This document shows positions 39,509 through 47,542 of a stretch of DNA of 64,000 bases, one piece after another (positions within the stretch are counted from its first letter, which is position 1; each line of letters begins with the position of its first letter). Where the stretch lies: NCBI GenBank assembly GCA_017307275.1, contig JAFKFK010000029.1, positions 20,443 to 84,442 on the forward strand, given 5' to 3'. Source of the DNA: Alphaproteobacteria bacterium (GTDB taxonomy: Bacteria; Pseudomonadota; Alphaproteobacteria; Reyranellales; Reyranellaceae). The position numbers were made by a program, and so were the translations under genes. The notes beneath the pieces are model-generated. The model was not told the origin of the DNA, did not search any database, and saw nothing but the letters and a program-made list of their open reading frames with translations.

Positions 39509-42127
39509 CTAGTAGGTCCGCAGCAAGCGGTCGATGTAGTCGAGTTCGTCCTTCGGCCGCTGCTGCTCGCCGGCCCGGCGGCGCAGCTCGTCCAGGATCT
39601 CACGGCTACGCTGGCGCTCCAGTTCGAGCGGCACCTTGTCGACGCCGGTGTCGACGGCATCGCCGTAGTTACCATCCGAACGGCCAAGCGGATCGCGATC
39701 TTCGCTGCGCCGCTCGCGCTCCTCGATCTCGGCGATGTCCTGATTGTTGCCCGGGCCGCGCTGCTGGCGCATCTGCTCGGCGAGATCGCCCATGCCCTGC
39801 TGCAGATTGTCGAGCGCCCGACGCTGCGAGCGCGACGCCTCGCGCGGCTCGCCACGGCGCAGTGCCTCTTCGGCTTCGCGCATCGAACGTTCGGCGCGAC
39901 CGAGCGATTCGGGCATCGGCATGCCGTTCTCGTCGAGCTTGTTCATGAAGTCGCCGAGCTGCCGGCGCAGGCCTTCCTGCTGGCCGCGCTGCTGCTCGCC
40001 CCACTGGCCATCTCCAGGCTGATTGCCGCCCGGCTGATTGCCCTGGCCCTGCTGTCCCTGCTGACCGCGTTGGCCTTGCTGACCCTGTTGGCCCTGCTGA
40101 CCTTGCTGGCCGCGCTGGCCCTGCTGCTGTTGCTGGCGGCCCTCACGCTCGGACTCGCCCAGAAGCTGGTTCTGGCGCCGCGACAGCCGGTCGAGCTGGT
40201 TCATCATCTCGCGGCCCTGCTGGCTGCCCTGCCCCTGCTGACCACGCTGGCCCTGCTGCTGACGCTGCTGGCCATTGGGGTTCGCCATCATCGGGGTGGC
40301 GTTCTCCATCATCTTGCGCAGCTCTTCGAGCAGGCGCTTGGCTTCTTCGCGCTGGCCGTTCTTTGCCATCTCGCGAATCTTGTCGAGCATCTTCTGCAGA
40401 TCGTCGCCGGTGATGGTGTTGTTGGGATCCATCTTTTCCGCCTGCTCCTGCATGCGGCGGCGTTCCTCGGGATCCTTCATCTTCTCGGCCAGTTCCTGCT
40501 GCCAGCGGCCCATAGCGTCATAGAGCTGCTGGATCAGGCGCTCGATTTCCTCGTCGCCGGCCTGGCGCTGCATGGCGTCCCGCAGCTCCTGACGAGCCTG
40601 TTCGACAGCGCGCTCGGCGTCGGAAGTCGCGCCGCTCTCCAGGCGCATGGCGAGGTCCCAGAGAAGTTTCTGGGTATCGGCGACCGTCGGCTTGTCGCCG
40701 TTCTGAACCAGACGCGCGGCGCCGATGCGCAGGCCAAGCTGCACTACCGGATCTTCACGGTAGCTCTCGGGCCGCGCCTGGATCAGGCGCATGCCGTCGG
40801 CCACGTCCATACGGAAGCCCTTAGGGTCCCTTGTCAGCGCCTTGCGCAGCACGATCAGGGCGCGTGCCGTCGGATCGTTGAACACGCGCTCCGGCAGCAG
40901 GAAGGTCTCGACTGAACTGCGGCCCTTCTGCCCCAGCGCATCGCTCGCGAACAGCATCACCGTAACCTTGAGCCCTGCCCAGGGATGGCTGGTGAGATCG
41001 CGCACGAAAGTGTCGGAGACCTTCTTGGCGCTGCCGGCGACCGGCAGGTCGATGCGCAGGACTTCCGGTTCCTCGTCGTCGCTCAGCGCATCGTCGCCCA
41101 GCACGCTGCCATGCAGGCGGACCTGGAGCTGAACGCCGGTCACGCCGAAATCGTCACCGGCGACGTATTCGACCTTGGTCGACCACTTGTCGACGCCAAT
41201 GGGACGCGAGAAATCGATCGTCGGCGGGAGGTCGGGAATAACGTGCAATTTCCAGCGGGCCTGCTCGTCGCCGCGCGCCTGCAACGTGATCGACTTGCCG
41301 TCGGTGATGGTCTGATCGACCTGATACTTGCCTTTGCCGACGGTCGAGAATTCCGTGCTTTCCTTCTTAGAGCCCTCGCCTTCGATGACGAGCTGCGGCG
41401 GCTTGCGGCCGCGCACGTCGTCGACGAAGCCCGCGATCTTGCTACCGACAGGCACGCGCAGCAGCTTGTCCTTGTCGGCCATGTCGAGATAGACGGGCGG
41501 CTTGCCGGTATAGGCCGGCGGCGCAATCCACAAATTGGCAACGACCGGCGGCGGCGGCGGAAAGGCCGGCGTCATTGCCGCGGCCATACGGTCGCTGCGC
41601 CACCCACCGGCCATGGCAATGGCCACGACCAGCGCCAGGATCGGCACGAAACGCAGCGCCCACTTGTCGAGGGTAGCGAGGCCCGGACGCGCCGGCCCGT
41701 TGCTGAGGCTCGCAAGACGCTCGGCCTCGCGGCGGCGATGCGCTTCCCAGAGCGCGGTCGCCATCGGATCGGTCTCGCCGGCGGCCAGACGGTCCTGCAC
41801 GGCAATCAGCGGCCGGTGCGGCACGCCGCTGTCGCGTTCGAGCCGGCGGATCGCCGATCCTCGCGCGGGCCAGGCAAAATCCCTGAGACGCCACCAGGCA
41901 AGACCGGCAAAGCCCAGGGCCAGAGCGACGAGAATGCCGGTATGGACCCAAGGGTCGAGGCCGGCGAACAGGTCGAGATGTGCGGCCGCGATGAACAGGG
42001 CCACAAAGGAGAGCAACGGGACCAGCCGCGGCCACAGGCCTTCCCAGGCCAGTGCCGCCCACGCCAAGCCGACTTTCCGCCCCAGTCCGGGCGCTTGGAT
42101 CGTCGGTGTGGTCTGGCTCGCGTCCAT
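39509..42127 (-). CDS. TIGR02302/DUF4175 family membrane protein with Gln/Gly-rich domain
   Basis: Large alphaproteobacterial envelope protein of unknown function. It has 872 residues. Two N-terminal membrane helices (about 33-50 and 62-80) and a third (about 160-178) precede a beta-rich periplasmic part (about 200-420) and long charged coiled-coil helices (about 480-640, EELAEKMKDPEERRRMQEQA). A low-complexity Gln/Gly/Arg region (about 645-745) follows, then a helical C-terminus. The ATG at 42125-42127 follows AAAGGA. It sits 13 bases after lysA in the order argH-lysA-this gene, next to hpt, an arrangement I recall from other alphaproteobacteria. Confidence 0.85.
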   Translation of the reverse strand: MDASQTTPTIQAPGLGRKVGLAWAALAWEGLWPRLVPLLSFVALFIAAAHLDLFAGLDPWVHTGILVALALGFAGLAWWRLRDFAWPARGSAIRRLERDSGVPHRPLIAVQDRLAAGETDPMATALWEAHRRREAERLASLSNGPARPGLATLDKWALRFVPILALVVAIAMAGGWRSDRMAAAMTPAFPPPPPVVANLWIAPPAYTGKPPVYLDMADKDKLLRVPVGSKIAGFVDDVRGRKPPQLVIEGEGSKKESTEFSTVGKGKYQVDQTITDGKSITLQARGDEQARWKLHVIPDLPPTIDFSRPIGVDKWSTKVEYVAGDDFGVTGVQLQVRLHGSVLGDDALSDDEEPEVLRIDLPVAGSAKKVSDTFVRDLTSHPWAGLKVTVMLFASDALGQKGRSSVETFLLPERVFNDPTARALIVLRKALTRDPKGFRMDVADGMRLIQARPESYREDPVVQLGLRIGAARLVQNGDKPTVADTQKLLWDLAMRLESGATSDAERAVEQARQELRDAMQRQAGDEEIERLIQQLYDAMGRWQQELAEKMKDPEERRRMQEQAEKMDPNNTITGDDLQKMLDKIREMAKNGQREEAKRLLEELRKMMENATPMMANPNGQQRQQQGQRGQQGQGSQQGREMMNQLDRLSRRQNQLLGESEREGRQQQQQGQRGQQGQQGQQGQQGQRGQQGQQGQGNQPGGNQPGDGQWGEQQRGQQEGLRRQLGDFMNKLDENGMPMPESLGRAERSMREAEEALRRGEPREASRSQRRALDNLQQGMGDLAEQMRQQRGPGNNQDIAEIEERERRSEDRDPLGRSDGNYGDAVDTGVDKVPLELERQRSREILDELRRRAGEQQRPKDELDYIDRLLRTY
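40041..40140 (-). repeat. 9-base tandem repeat coding Gly-Gln-Gln in the DUF4175 gene
   Basis: An imperfect nine-base unit (GGCCAGCAG on the coding strand) is repeated about ten times, with point variants converting Gln to Arg. It encodes the GQQGQQGQRGQQ tract. A shorter related tract lies at about 40210-40290. Such in-frame units can change copy number without frameshift. Confidence 0.7.
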
Positions 42128-42140
42128 CGCTTCCTTTCGC

Positions 42141-43415
42141 TTAGGCCTTGGTCTTCTCCATCCAGGGCGGGAACCGCTCGGCGGAGAGCATCTCCTCGAT
42201 CGACGGCCGCGGTCGTACAACCGCAAACCGCGTGCCATCCACCATCACTTCCGGGGCCAACGGCCGAGTATTGTAGCTCGACGCCATGACCGCCCCGTAG
42301 GCTCCTGCCGAGCGTACCATGATGAGATCGCCAGCTGCCAGCGGCGGCAGATCACGGTTCTGTGCCAGGAAATCCCCAGATTCGCAGATTGGACCGACAA
42401 TGTCGCAACGGATCGTGGCGGCATCGGGGCGCGGCTGGCGCACCGGCAGGATGTCGTGCCAGGCCTCGTAGAGCGTCGGCCGGATCAGATCGTTCATCGC
42501 TGCGTCCACGATGACAAAAGTCTTGGCGGAGCCCGGCTTCACCAGGATCACCTCGCCCACCAGGACACCCGCCTCGCCGACCAGCCGGCGGCCCGGCTCG
42601 AAGGTCAACTCGCAGCCCAACCCGTCGGTTTCCCTGCCGACCACCGTCATGAACTCGGCAATCGAGGGCGGAGCCTCGTCGGCGTAAACAATCCCCAGGC
42701 CGCCGCCAATGTCGAAGCGGTCGATCTTGTGACCATCGGTCCGTAGCTGAGTGATCAGCTCGCGCACCCGCACGATGGCATCGCGATAGGGCTGCACCTC
42801 GGTGAGCTGCGAGCCGATGTGCATGGCCACGCCCACGACCTTGAGGTTCGGTAACCGCCCTGCCAGGGCGAAAGCCTCGCGCGCCAGGTCGATGTCGATG
42901 CCGAACTTGTTCTCCTTGCGCCCGGTCGTGATCTTGGCGTGCGTCTTGGCGTCGACGTCCGGATTCACTCGGATGGTGATGTCCGCCTTCACACCGAGCT
43001 GGCCCGCCACGGCATTCAGGGTTTCGAGTTCAGCCGAGCTCTCGACGTTGATCTGACCGACGCCAGCCTCGAGGGCCGCCATCAGCTCCGACGGCTTCTT
43101 GCCGACACCGGAGTAGATGATGCGGCCAGCCGGAATGCCGGCTGCGAGCGCGCGGTGCATCTCGCCGACCGACACGATGTCGGCACCGGCGCCCATTTCA
43201 CCGAACAGGCGGACCACCGCGAGGTTGCTGTTCGCCTTCATGGCGTAGCAGACGCTCGCATTCATGCCCTTCATGCCGTCGGCGAACTCCTTCCAGGCAG
43301 CGCGCAGCGCACCAGCGGAGTAGCAATAGAAAGGCGTGCCGACCTGGGCCGCGATCGAGGCGAGGGTCACGCCTTCGGCATGCATCTCGCCGTTCTTGTA
43401 GGTGAAGAAGCTCAT
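42141..43415 (-). CDS. lysA: Diaminopimelate decarboxylase
   Basis: PLP enzyme converting meso-diaminopimelate to L-lysine. It has 424 residues. Ala-racemase-like barrel features are CYAMKANSNLAVVRLF with the PLP lysine, RVNPDVDAKTHAKITTGRKE, KFGID, VGVAMHIGSQ and DIGGGLGI, and in the C-terminal beta domain EPGRRLVGEAGVLVGEV, GPICESGDFLA and AGAYGAVMASSYNTRPLAPE. The ATG overlaps the argH stop (43412-43415). The small lipoprotein gene (lptM/yifL) often found between argH and lysA is absent. Confidence 0.97.
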   Translation of the reverse strand: MSFFTYKNGEMHAEGVTLASIAAQVGTPFYCYSAGALRAAWKEFADGMKGMNASVCYAMKANSNLAVVRLFGEMGAGADIVSVGEMHRALAAGIPAGRIIYSGVGKKPSELMAALEAGVGQINVESSAELETLNAVAGQLGVKADITIRVNPDVDAKTHAKITTGRKENKFGIDIDLAREAFALAGRLPNLKVVGVAMHIGSQLTEVQPYRDAIVRVRELITQLRTDGHKIDRFDIGGGLGIVYADEAPPSIAEFMTVVGRETDGLGCELTFEPGRRLVGEAGVLVGEVILVKPGSAKTFVIVDAAMNDLIRPTLYEAWHDILPVRQPRPDAATIRCDIVGPICESGDFLAQNRDLPPLAAGDLIMVRSAGAYGAVMASSYNTRPLAPEVMVDGTRFAVVRPRPSIEEMLSAERFPPWMEKTKA

Positions 43416-44866
43416 CGGCCGCGCCCCTTTGCGCTCCGAGGCGCCTTCCCGATAAACCGGCTGCGCGCCTCCTTGGTGGCGCGCGCCACGTTGGCCGGCG
43501 AAGTGCCGCCCAGGCTCTTGCGCGCGGCGACCGATGCTTCGACCGTCAACACGCTGTAGACGCTACGGTCGATGCTCGGCTCGACAGCCTGCATCTCCGT
43601 GAGCGATAGCTTGTCGAGATCGACACCCTTGTCCGCCGCGATGCCGACGAGTGTACCCGTCACATGATGGGCCTGACGGAACGGCAGGCCGACCTTGCGG
43701 ACCAGCCAGTCGGCAAGATCGGTCGCCACGGAATAGTCGGCGGAGGCCACGGCACGCATGCGCTGCGGATTGGCCTTGAGGTCGCGGATCATGCCCGCCA
43801 TCGCTGCAACACCGAGCTCCAGCGAGTCGGCGGCGTCGAACAGCGGCTCCTTATCTTCCTGCATGTCCTTCTGATAGGTGAGCGGCAGGCCTTTCAGGAT
43901 CGTGCAGATCGCCACGAACGAGCCGAGGATGCGGCCGGTCTTGGCGCGCGTCAGCTCGGCGGCGTCGGGGTTGCGCTTCTGCGGCATGATCGAGCTGCCG
44001 GTGGTGAAGGCATCCGACAAAGCGATGAAACGGAACGGCGCCGAGCACCAGATCACGATCTCCTCGGCGAGGCGCGAGAGGTGGACCGCCGTGAGCGAGG
44101 CCGCGGCGATGAACTCAACCACGTAGTCGCGATCCGAAACGGCATCGAGCGAATTGGCCATCGGCCTGTCGAAGCCCAATGCCTTTGCAGTCTTGCGCGG
44201 GTCGATCGGATGCGGTGAGCCGGCAAGCGCAGCAGCCCCCAGCGGCGATTCGTTCAGCCGCGCGCGGCAGTCGGTGAGCCGGCCACGATCACGGCCGAAC
44301 ATCTCGACATAGGCCAGCAAGTGATGGCCGAAGGTGATGGGCTGCGCCGTCTGCAGGTGCGTGAAGCCCGGCATGATCGTGGCCGCATATTCCTCGGCCC
44401 GCTCGATCAGGGCGGCCTGCAAATCGGCAAGCATCGGCTCCAGCCGGTCGATGGCGTCGCGGACCCACAGCCGCACATCGAGCGCCACCTGGTCGTTGCG
44501 CGAGCGCGCCGTGTGCAGGCGCCCGGCGGCCGGACCGATCAGATCGGCGAGGCGCGCCTCTACGTTCATGTGGATATCCTCGAGCTTGGTCGAGAACTTG
44601 AAGCGACCGGACTCGATCTCCTCGCGCACCTGGGCGAGGCCGCGCTTGATGGCGCTGCCGTCCTTGGCCGTCAGGATGCCCTGGGCCACCAGCATGTCGC
44701 AGTGCGCGATCGAGCCCGTGATATCCTGCGCGTAGAGCCGCCGGTCGAAACCGATCGAGGCGTTGATCTTTTCCATGATCTCCGCCGGGCCGAGCTTGTA
44801 GCGCCCTCCCCACATCGTGTTAGAGCGACTCTTCGGCGCTCGCGCAGCCCTGTTCTTCCGTGCCAT
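43412..44866 (-). CDS. argH: Argininosuccinate lyase
   Basis: Last step of arginine synthesis, splitting argininosuccinate into arginine and fumarate. It has 484 residues, including a basic leader of 17 residues before MWGGRYKLGPAEI, the usual family start. Signatures are HTARSRNDQVALDVRLW, GFTHLQTAQPITFGHHLLAY and the fumarase-superfamily signature GSSIMPQKRNPDAAEL with the catalytic Ser. An internal start at the Met of MWGG (about 44815) is possible; neither start has a strong Shine-Dalgarno. It is divergent from tlpA with 35 bases between the start codons. Confidence 0.97.
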   Translation of the reverse strand: MARKNRAARAPKSRSNTMWGGRYKLGPAEIMEKINASIGFDRRLYAQDITGSIAHCDMLVAQGILTAKDGSAIKRGLAQVREEIESGRFKFSTKLEDIHMNVEARLADLIGPAAGRLHTARSRNDQVALDVRLWVRDAIDRLEPMLADLQAALIERAEEYAATIMPGFTHLQTAQPITFGHHLLAYVEMFGRDRGRLTDCRARLNESPLGAAALAGSPHPIDPRKTAKALGFDRPMANSLDAVSDRDYVVEFIAAASLTAVHLSRLAEEIVIWCSAPFRFIALSDAFTTGSSIMPQKRNPDAAELTRAKTGRILGSFVAICTILKGLPLTYQKDMQEDKEPLFDAADSLELGVAAMAGMIRDLKANPQRMRAVASADYSVATDLADWLVRKVGLPFRQAHHVTGTLVGIAADKGVDLDKLSLTEMQAVEPSIDRSVYSVLTVEASVAARKSLGGTSPANVARATKEARSRFIGKAPRSAKGRGR

Positions 44867-44901
44867 GAATTAACGCCACTTGTGCTTTAGGATCGCGGCT
44901 T

Positions 44902-45486
44902 ATGGCATATCCCGAAAGAGATTTCCTCCCCGGCAGACGGCTGGTTATTGCCGGCGGCTTGGCCGCCCTCGCCTTGCCGGCGACGGCCCGGCGCAGCATG
45001 GCCGGCCTCAATCCGGACCTGGCCAGGGGCGCCATGGAGCGTTTCGTCCCGGCCAAGAAGCCGAAGCCGCTGGCCAATGTCGAATTTCAGGACGCCAACG
45101 ACAAACAGGTCAGCCTTAGTAAATTTCGGGGCAAGGCCGTGCTGTTGAACTTCTGGGCAACCTGGTGTGCGCCCTGCGTGAAGGAAATGCCGAGTCTCGA
45201 CCGCTTGCAGGCGGCCTTGCCCAAGGACCGGTTCATCATCGTTCCGCTGTCGATCGACGGGCCGACCAAGCCCAAAGTCGTGCCCTTCTACAAGGACCAG
45301 AAACTCACCCAGCTCGGCATCTATTTCGACAAGGGCCGCAAGGCGATGCAGGGCCTCGACGTCACCTTGTTGCCGACCTCGATCCTGGTCGATCCCGCCG
45401 GCCGCGAGCTTGGCCGCATCGAGGGCGATGCCGATTGGGACATGCCTGAGTCGATCGCGCTGATGAAGGCGGCAATCGCCGCTTGA
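44902..45486 (+). CDS. TlpA-like thiol:disulfide interchange protein
   Basis: Membrane-anchored periplasmic thioredoxin-like reductant; TlpA in Bradyrhizobium serves cytochrome oxidase (CuA) assembly. It has 194 residues. The N-terminus MAYPERDFLPGRRLVIAGGL is an uncleaved or Tat-like signal (helix about 13-27). The active site is FWATWCAPCVKEMPS with Cys89 and Cys92, and the cis-Pro region is LLPTSILVD. It is divergent from argH, a neighbourhood I recall from other alphaproteobacteria. It lies one base before the nadQ-like gene, though the NAD genes have a different role. Confidence 0.92.
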   Translation: MAYPERDFLPGRRLVIAGGLAALALPATARRSMAGLNPDLARGAMERFVPAKKPKPLANVEFQDANDKQVSLSKFRGKAVLLNFWATWCAPCVKEMPSLDRLQAALPKDRFIIVPLSIDGPTKPKVVPFYKDQKLTQLGIYFDKGRKAMQGLDVTLLPTSILVDPAGRELGRIEGDADWDMPESIALMKAAIAA

Positions 45487-45487
45487 T

Positions 45488-46441
45488 ATGACGCCACCGC
45501 CCGCGATCTCCGATGCCGTCACCATCGAGCTGAACGCGGTTCTCGTCGCGCTCACGGGAAACCAGCCGCTGGTGCTGACCCTGGAAGACGGCGCGCTACT
45601 GCCGTCGGGTCCCTTCGCGACGGAGCATCCGACCCTGCAGAGCGGCGTACGCGCCTGGGTCGAACGGCAAACCCAGCATCCGCTGGGCTACGTCGAACAG
45701 CTCTATACCTTCGCCGATCGCAACAGGCCCGCGTCGGATGGTCAGCGCCGTGTCGTGTCGATCAGCTATCTCGGCCTGACCCGTGAGCGCTTGTCGGCTG
45801 GCGCGCGCGATCCCGAATGGCGGAGCTGGTATCGCTATTTCCCCTGGGAGGACTGGCGGGCCGGCCCGTCGCCACTGGTCGCACAAACGATCCTGCCGCA
45901 GTTGTCGACATGGGCCGATGCAGCGGGCGCAGTCGCGCAGCAACGCGAGCGGCGGCAGCGGATCGACGTCAATTTCGGGGACGGCGTCGAGAACTGGAAC
46001 GAAGACCTGATCCTCCAGCGCTATGAACTGCTCTACGAAGCAGGCTTGGTCCCCGAAACCCTGCAGGAACGAAACCGTGCGGCACCTTCGGCCGTCGAGC
46101 CCGTGCCCGGCATGCCGATGCGCCACGACCATCGCCGCATCCTCGCCACGGGCATCGCGCGGCTCAGGGCCAAGATCAAATATCGCCCGGTGTTCTTCGA
46201 GCTGATGCCGCCGGAGTTCACGCTGCTGCAGCTCCAGCGTGCCGTCGAAGCATTGGCCGGCCGGCCGATGCACAAGCAGAACTTCCGGCGCCTCATCGAC
46301 CAGCAAGGTCTGGTCGAACCGACTGGAGCCTCGACCTCGGAGACCCGAGGGCGGCCGGCCAAGCTCTTCCGTTTCCGTCGCGAGATCGTCCTCGAACGGT
46401 CGGTCGCCGGCACCAAGCTTCCCCTCTCACGCCCGATCTAA
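45488..46441 (+). CDS. nadQ: NadQ/NrtR-like NAD biosynthesis regulator
   Basis: Predicted transcriptional repressor of nadABC that senses a NAD-related metabolite. It has 317 residues. The N-terminal Nudix-like domain (about 10-170) keeps the family segment GVRAWVERQTQHPLGYVEQL but lacks a Nudix catalytic box, as expected for a sensor. The C-terminal winged helix (about 225-310) includes FTLLQLQRAVEALAGRPMHK, QNFRRLIDQQGLV and GRPAKLFRFR. Adjacency to nadABC and a matching inverted repeat before nadA support the call. The name NadQ for this alphaproteobacterial group (COG4111) is from memory. Confidence 0.82.
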   Translation: MTPPPAISDAVTIELNAVLVALTGNQPLVLTLEDGALLPSGPFATEHPTLQSGVRAWVERQTQHPLGYVEQLYTFADRNRPASDGQRRVVSISYLGLTRERLSAGARDPEWRSWYRYFPWEDWRAGPSPLVAQTILPQLSTWADAAGAVAQQRERRQRIDVNFGDGVENWNEDLILQRYELLYEAGLVPETLQERNRAAPSAVEPVPGMPMRHDHRRILATGIARLRAKIKYRPVFFELMPPEFTLLQLQRAVEALAGRPMHKQNFRRLIDQQGLVEPTGASTSETRGRPAKLFRFRREIVLERSVAGTKLPLSRPI

Positions 46442-46470
46442 CGCGCGCCGCTCCATGCGAAATCCAGGGC

Positions 46471-46528
46471 TTGACCTTGATTATGCTCATTCTTAGTATA
46501 ATTAATAATTGCTCTTTTTGAGCATAAT
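46471..46528 (+). promoter_or_regulatory. nadA promoter with NadQ-type operator half-sites
   Basis: An AT-rich island in GC-rich sequence. ATTATGCTCA (46480-46489) and TGAGCATAAT (46519-46528) are exact inverses 29 bases apart. Each is also half of a local imperfect palindrome (46480-46502 and 46510-46524, the latter TGCTC-N5-GAGCA). Promoter elements TTGACC (46471-46476) and TATAAT (46497-46502, 20-base spacing) or TAGTAT (46494-46499, 17-base spacing) lie within. Repressor binding would cover the promoter. Confidence 0.75.
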
Positions 46529-46538
46529 GAGGTGTTCG

Positions 46539-47531
46539 ATGTCCCTGTCCTCCACACCGGACCTGATGGCCCGCACTGCCCCTCTCTACGACCGCGTGAA
46601 GTCGGTGATCCTGCCGTCGGAGTGGTCGGAATTCGCGCCCGATGTCGACGCGATCCTGCAGCTCAAGCGCGAGCGCAATGCCGTGATCCTGGCGCACAAC
46701 TATCAGACGCCGGAAATCTTCCATGGCGTCGCCGACATCGTGGGCGACAGCCTGGCGCTGGCACGCGAAGCCATGAAGAGCGACGCCGACGTGATCGTGC
46801 TGGCGGGTGTGCACTTCATGGCCGAGACCGCCAAGCTGCTGAACCCCTCGCGCACCGTCCTGATCCCCGACCTCAAGGCAGGCTGCTCGCTCGCGGAGTC
46901 GATCACGGCAGCCGACGTCCGGCTGCTGCGGCAACGTTGGCCCGGCGTGCCGATCGTCACCTACGTCAACACCTCGGCGGCCGTGAAGGCCGAGAGCGAC
47001 ATCTGCTGCACCTCCGGAAACGCCCGGAAAGTCGTCGAGAGTCTCGGCATGCCCAAGGTGATCATGCTGCCCGACGAATATCTGGCGCAGAACATCGCGC
47101 GTGAAACCGACGTCGAGGTCATCACCTGGGCCGGCCATTGCGAGGTCCACGAGCGTTTCTCGGCCAAGGACGTGCAGCAGTTGCGCGCCGGTCATCCCGG
47201 CGTAGTTGTGCTGGCCCATCCCGAATGCCCGCCGGAAGTCGTGGCCGTGGCTGACTTCGCAGGTTCGACGGCAGCAATGGCCGACTATGTCGCGCGTGAA
47301 CGTCCAGCCCGCGTCGTGCTGATGACCGAATGCTCGATGAGCGACAACATCGCCGCCCTCAATCCCGACCTCGAATTCGTGCGGCCCTGCAATCTCTGCC
47401 CGCACATGAAGCGGATCACCCTGCCCAAGATCCGTCGTGCGCTCGAAACGATGCAGCACGAGGTGACAATCGACCCGGCCGTCGCCGACGCTGCCCGGCG
47501 TGCCGTCGAACGCATGCTGGCGATCTCCTAG
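46539..47531 (+). CDS. nadA: Quinolinate synthase
   Basis: 4Fe-4S enzyme condensing iminoaspartate with dihydroxyacetone phosphate to quinolinate. It has 330 residues. Features are ILAHNYQTPEIFHGVADIVG, GVHFMAETAKLLNP, KAGCSLAES, YVNTSAAVKAESDICCTSGN, HPECPPEV, MTECSMSDN and PCNLCPHMKRI. The cluster cysteines lie in KAGCS, SDICCTS and NLCPHM-type positions. The ATG at 46539 has GAGG six bases upstream; an earlier in-frame ATG at 46527 lacks one. It is the first gene of nadABC. Confidence 0.97.
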   Translation: MSLSSTPDLMARTAPLYDRVKSVILPSEWSEFAPDVDAILQLKRERNAVILAHNYQTPEIFHGVADIVGDSLALAREAMKSDADVIVLAGVHFMAETAKLLNPSRTVLIPDLKAGCSLAESITAADVRLLRQRWPGVPIVTYVNTSAAVKAESDICCTSGNARKVVESLGMPKVIMLPDEYLAQNIARETDVEVITWAGHCEVHERFSAKDVQQLRAGHPGVVVLAHPECPPEVVAVADFAGSTAAMADYVARERPARVVLMTECSMSDNIAALNPDLEFVRPCNLCPHMKRITLPKIRRALETMQHEVTIDPAVADAARRAVERMLAIS

Positions 47532-47542
47532 GAAGCGACATC

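Noticed and set aside
40041..40140. Tandem repeat considered as CRISPR or minisatellite locus
   Set aside because: The units are nine bases, in frame and code for Gly-Gln-Gln; there are no spacers.
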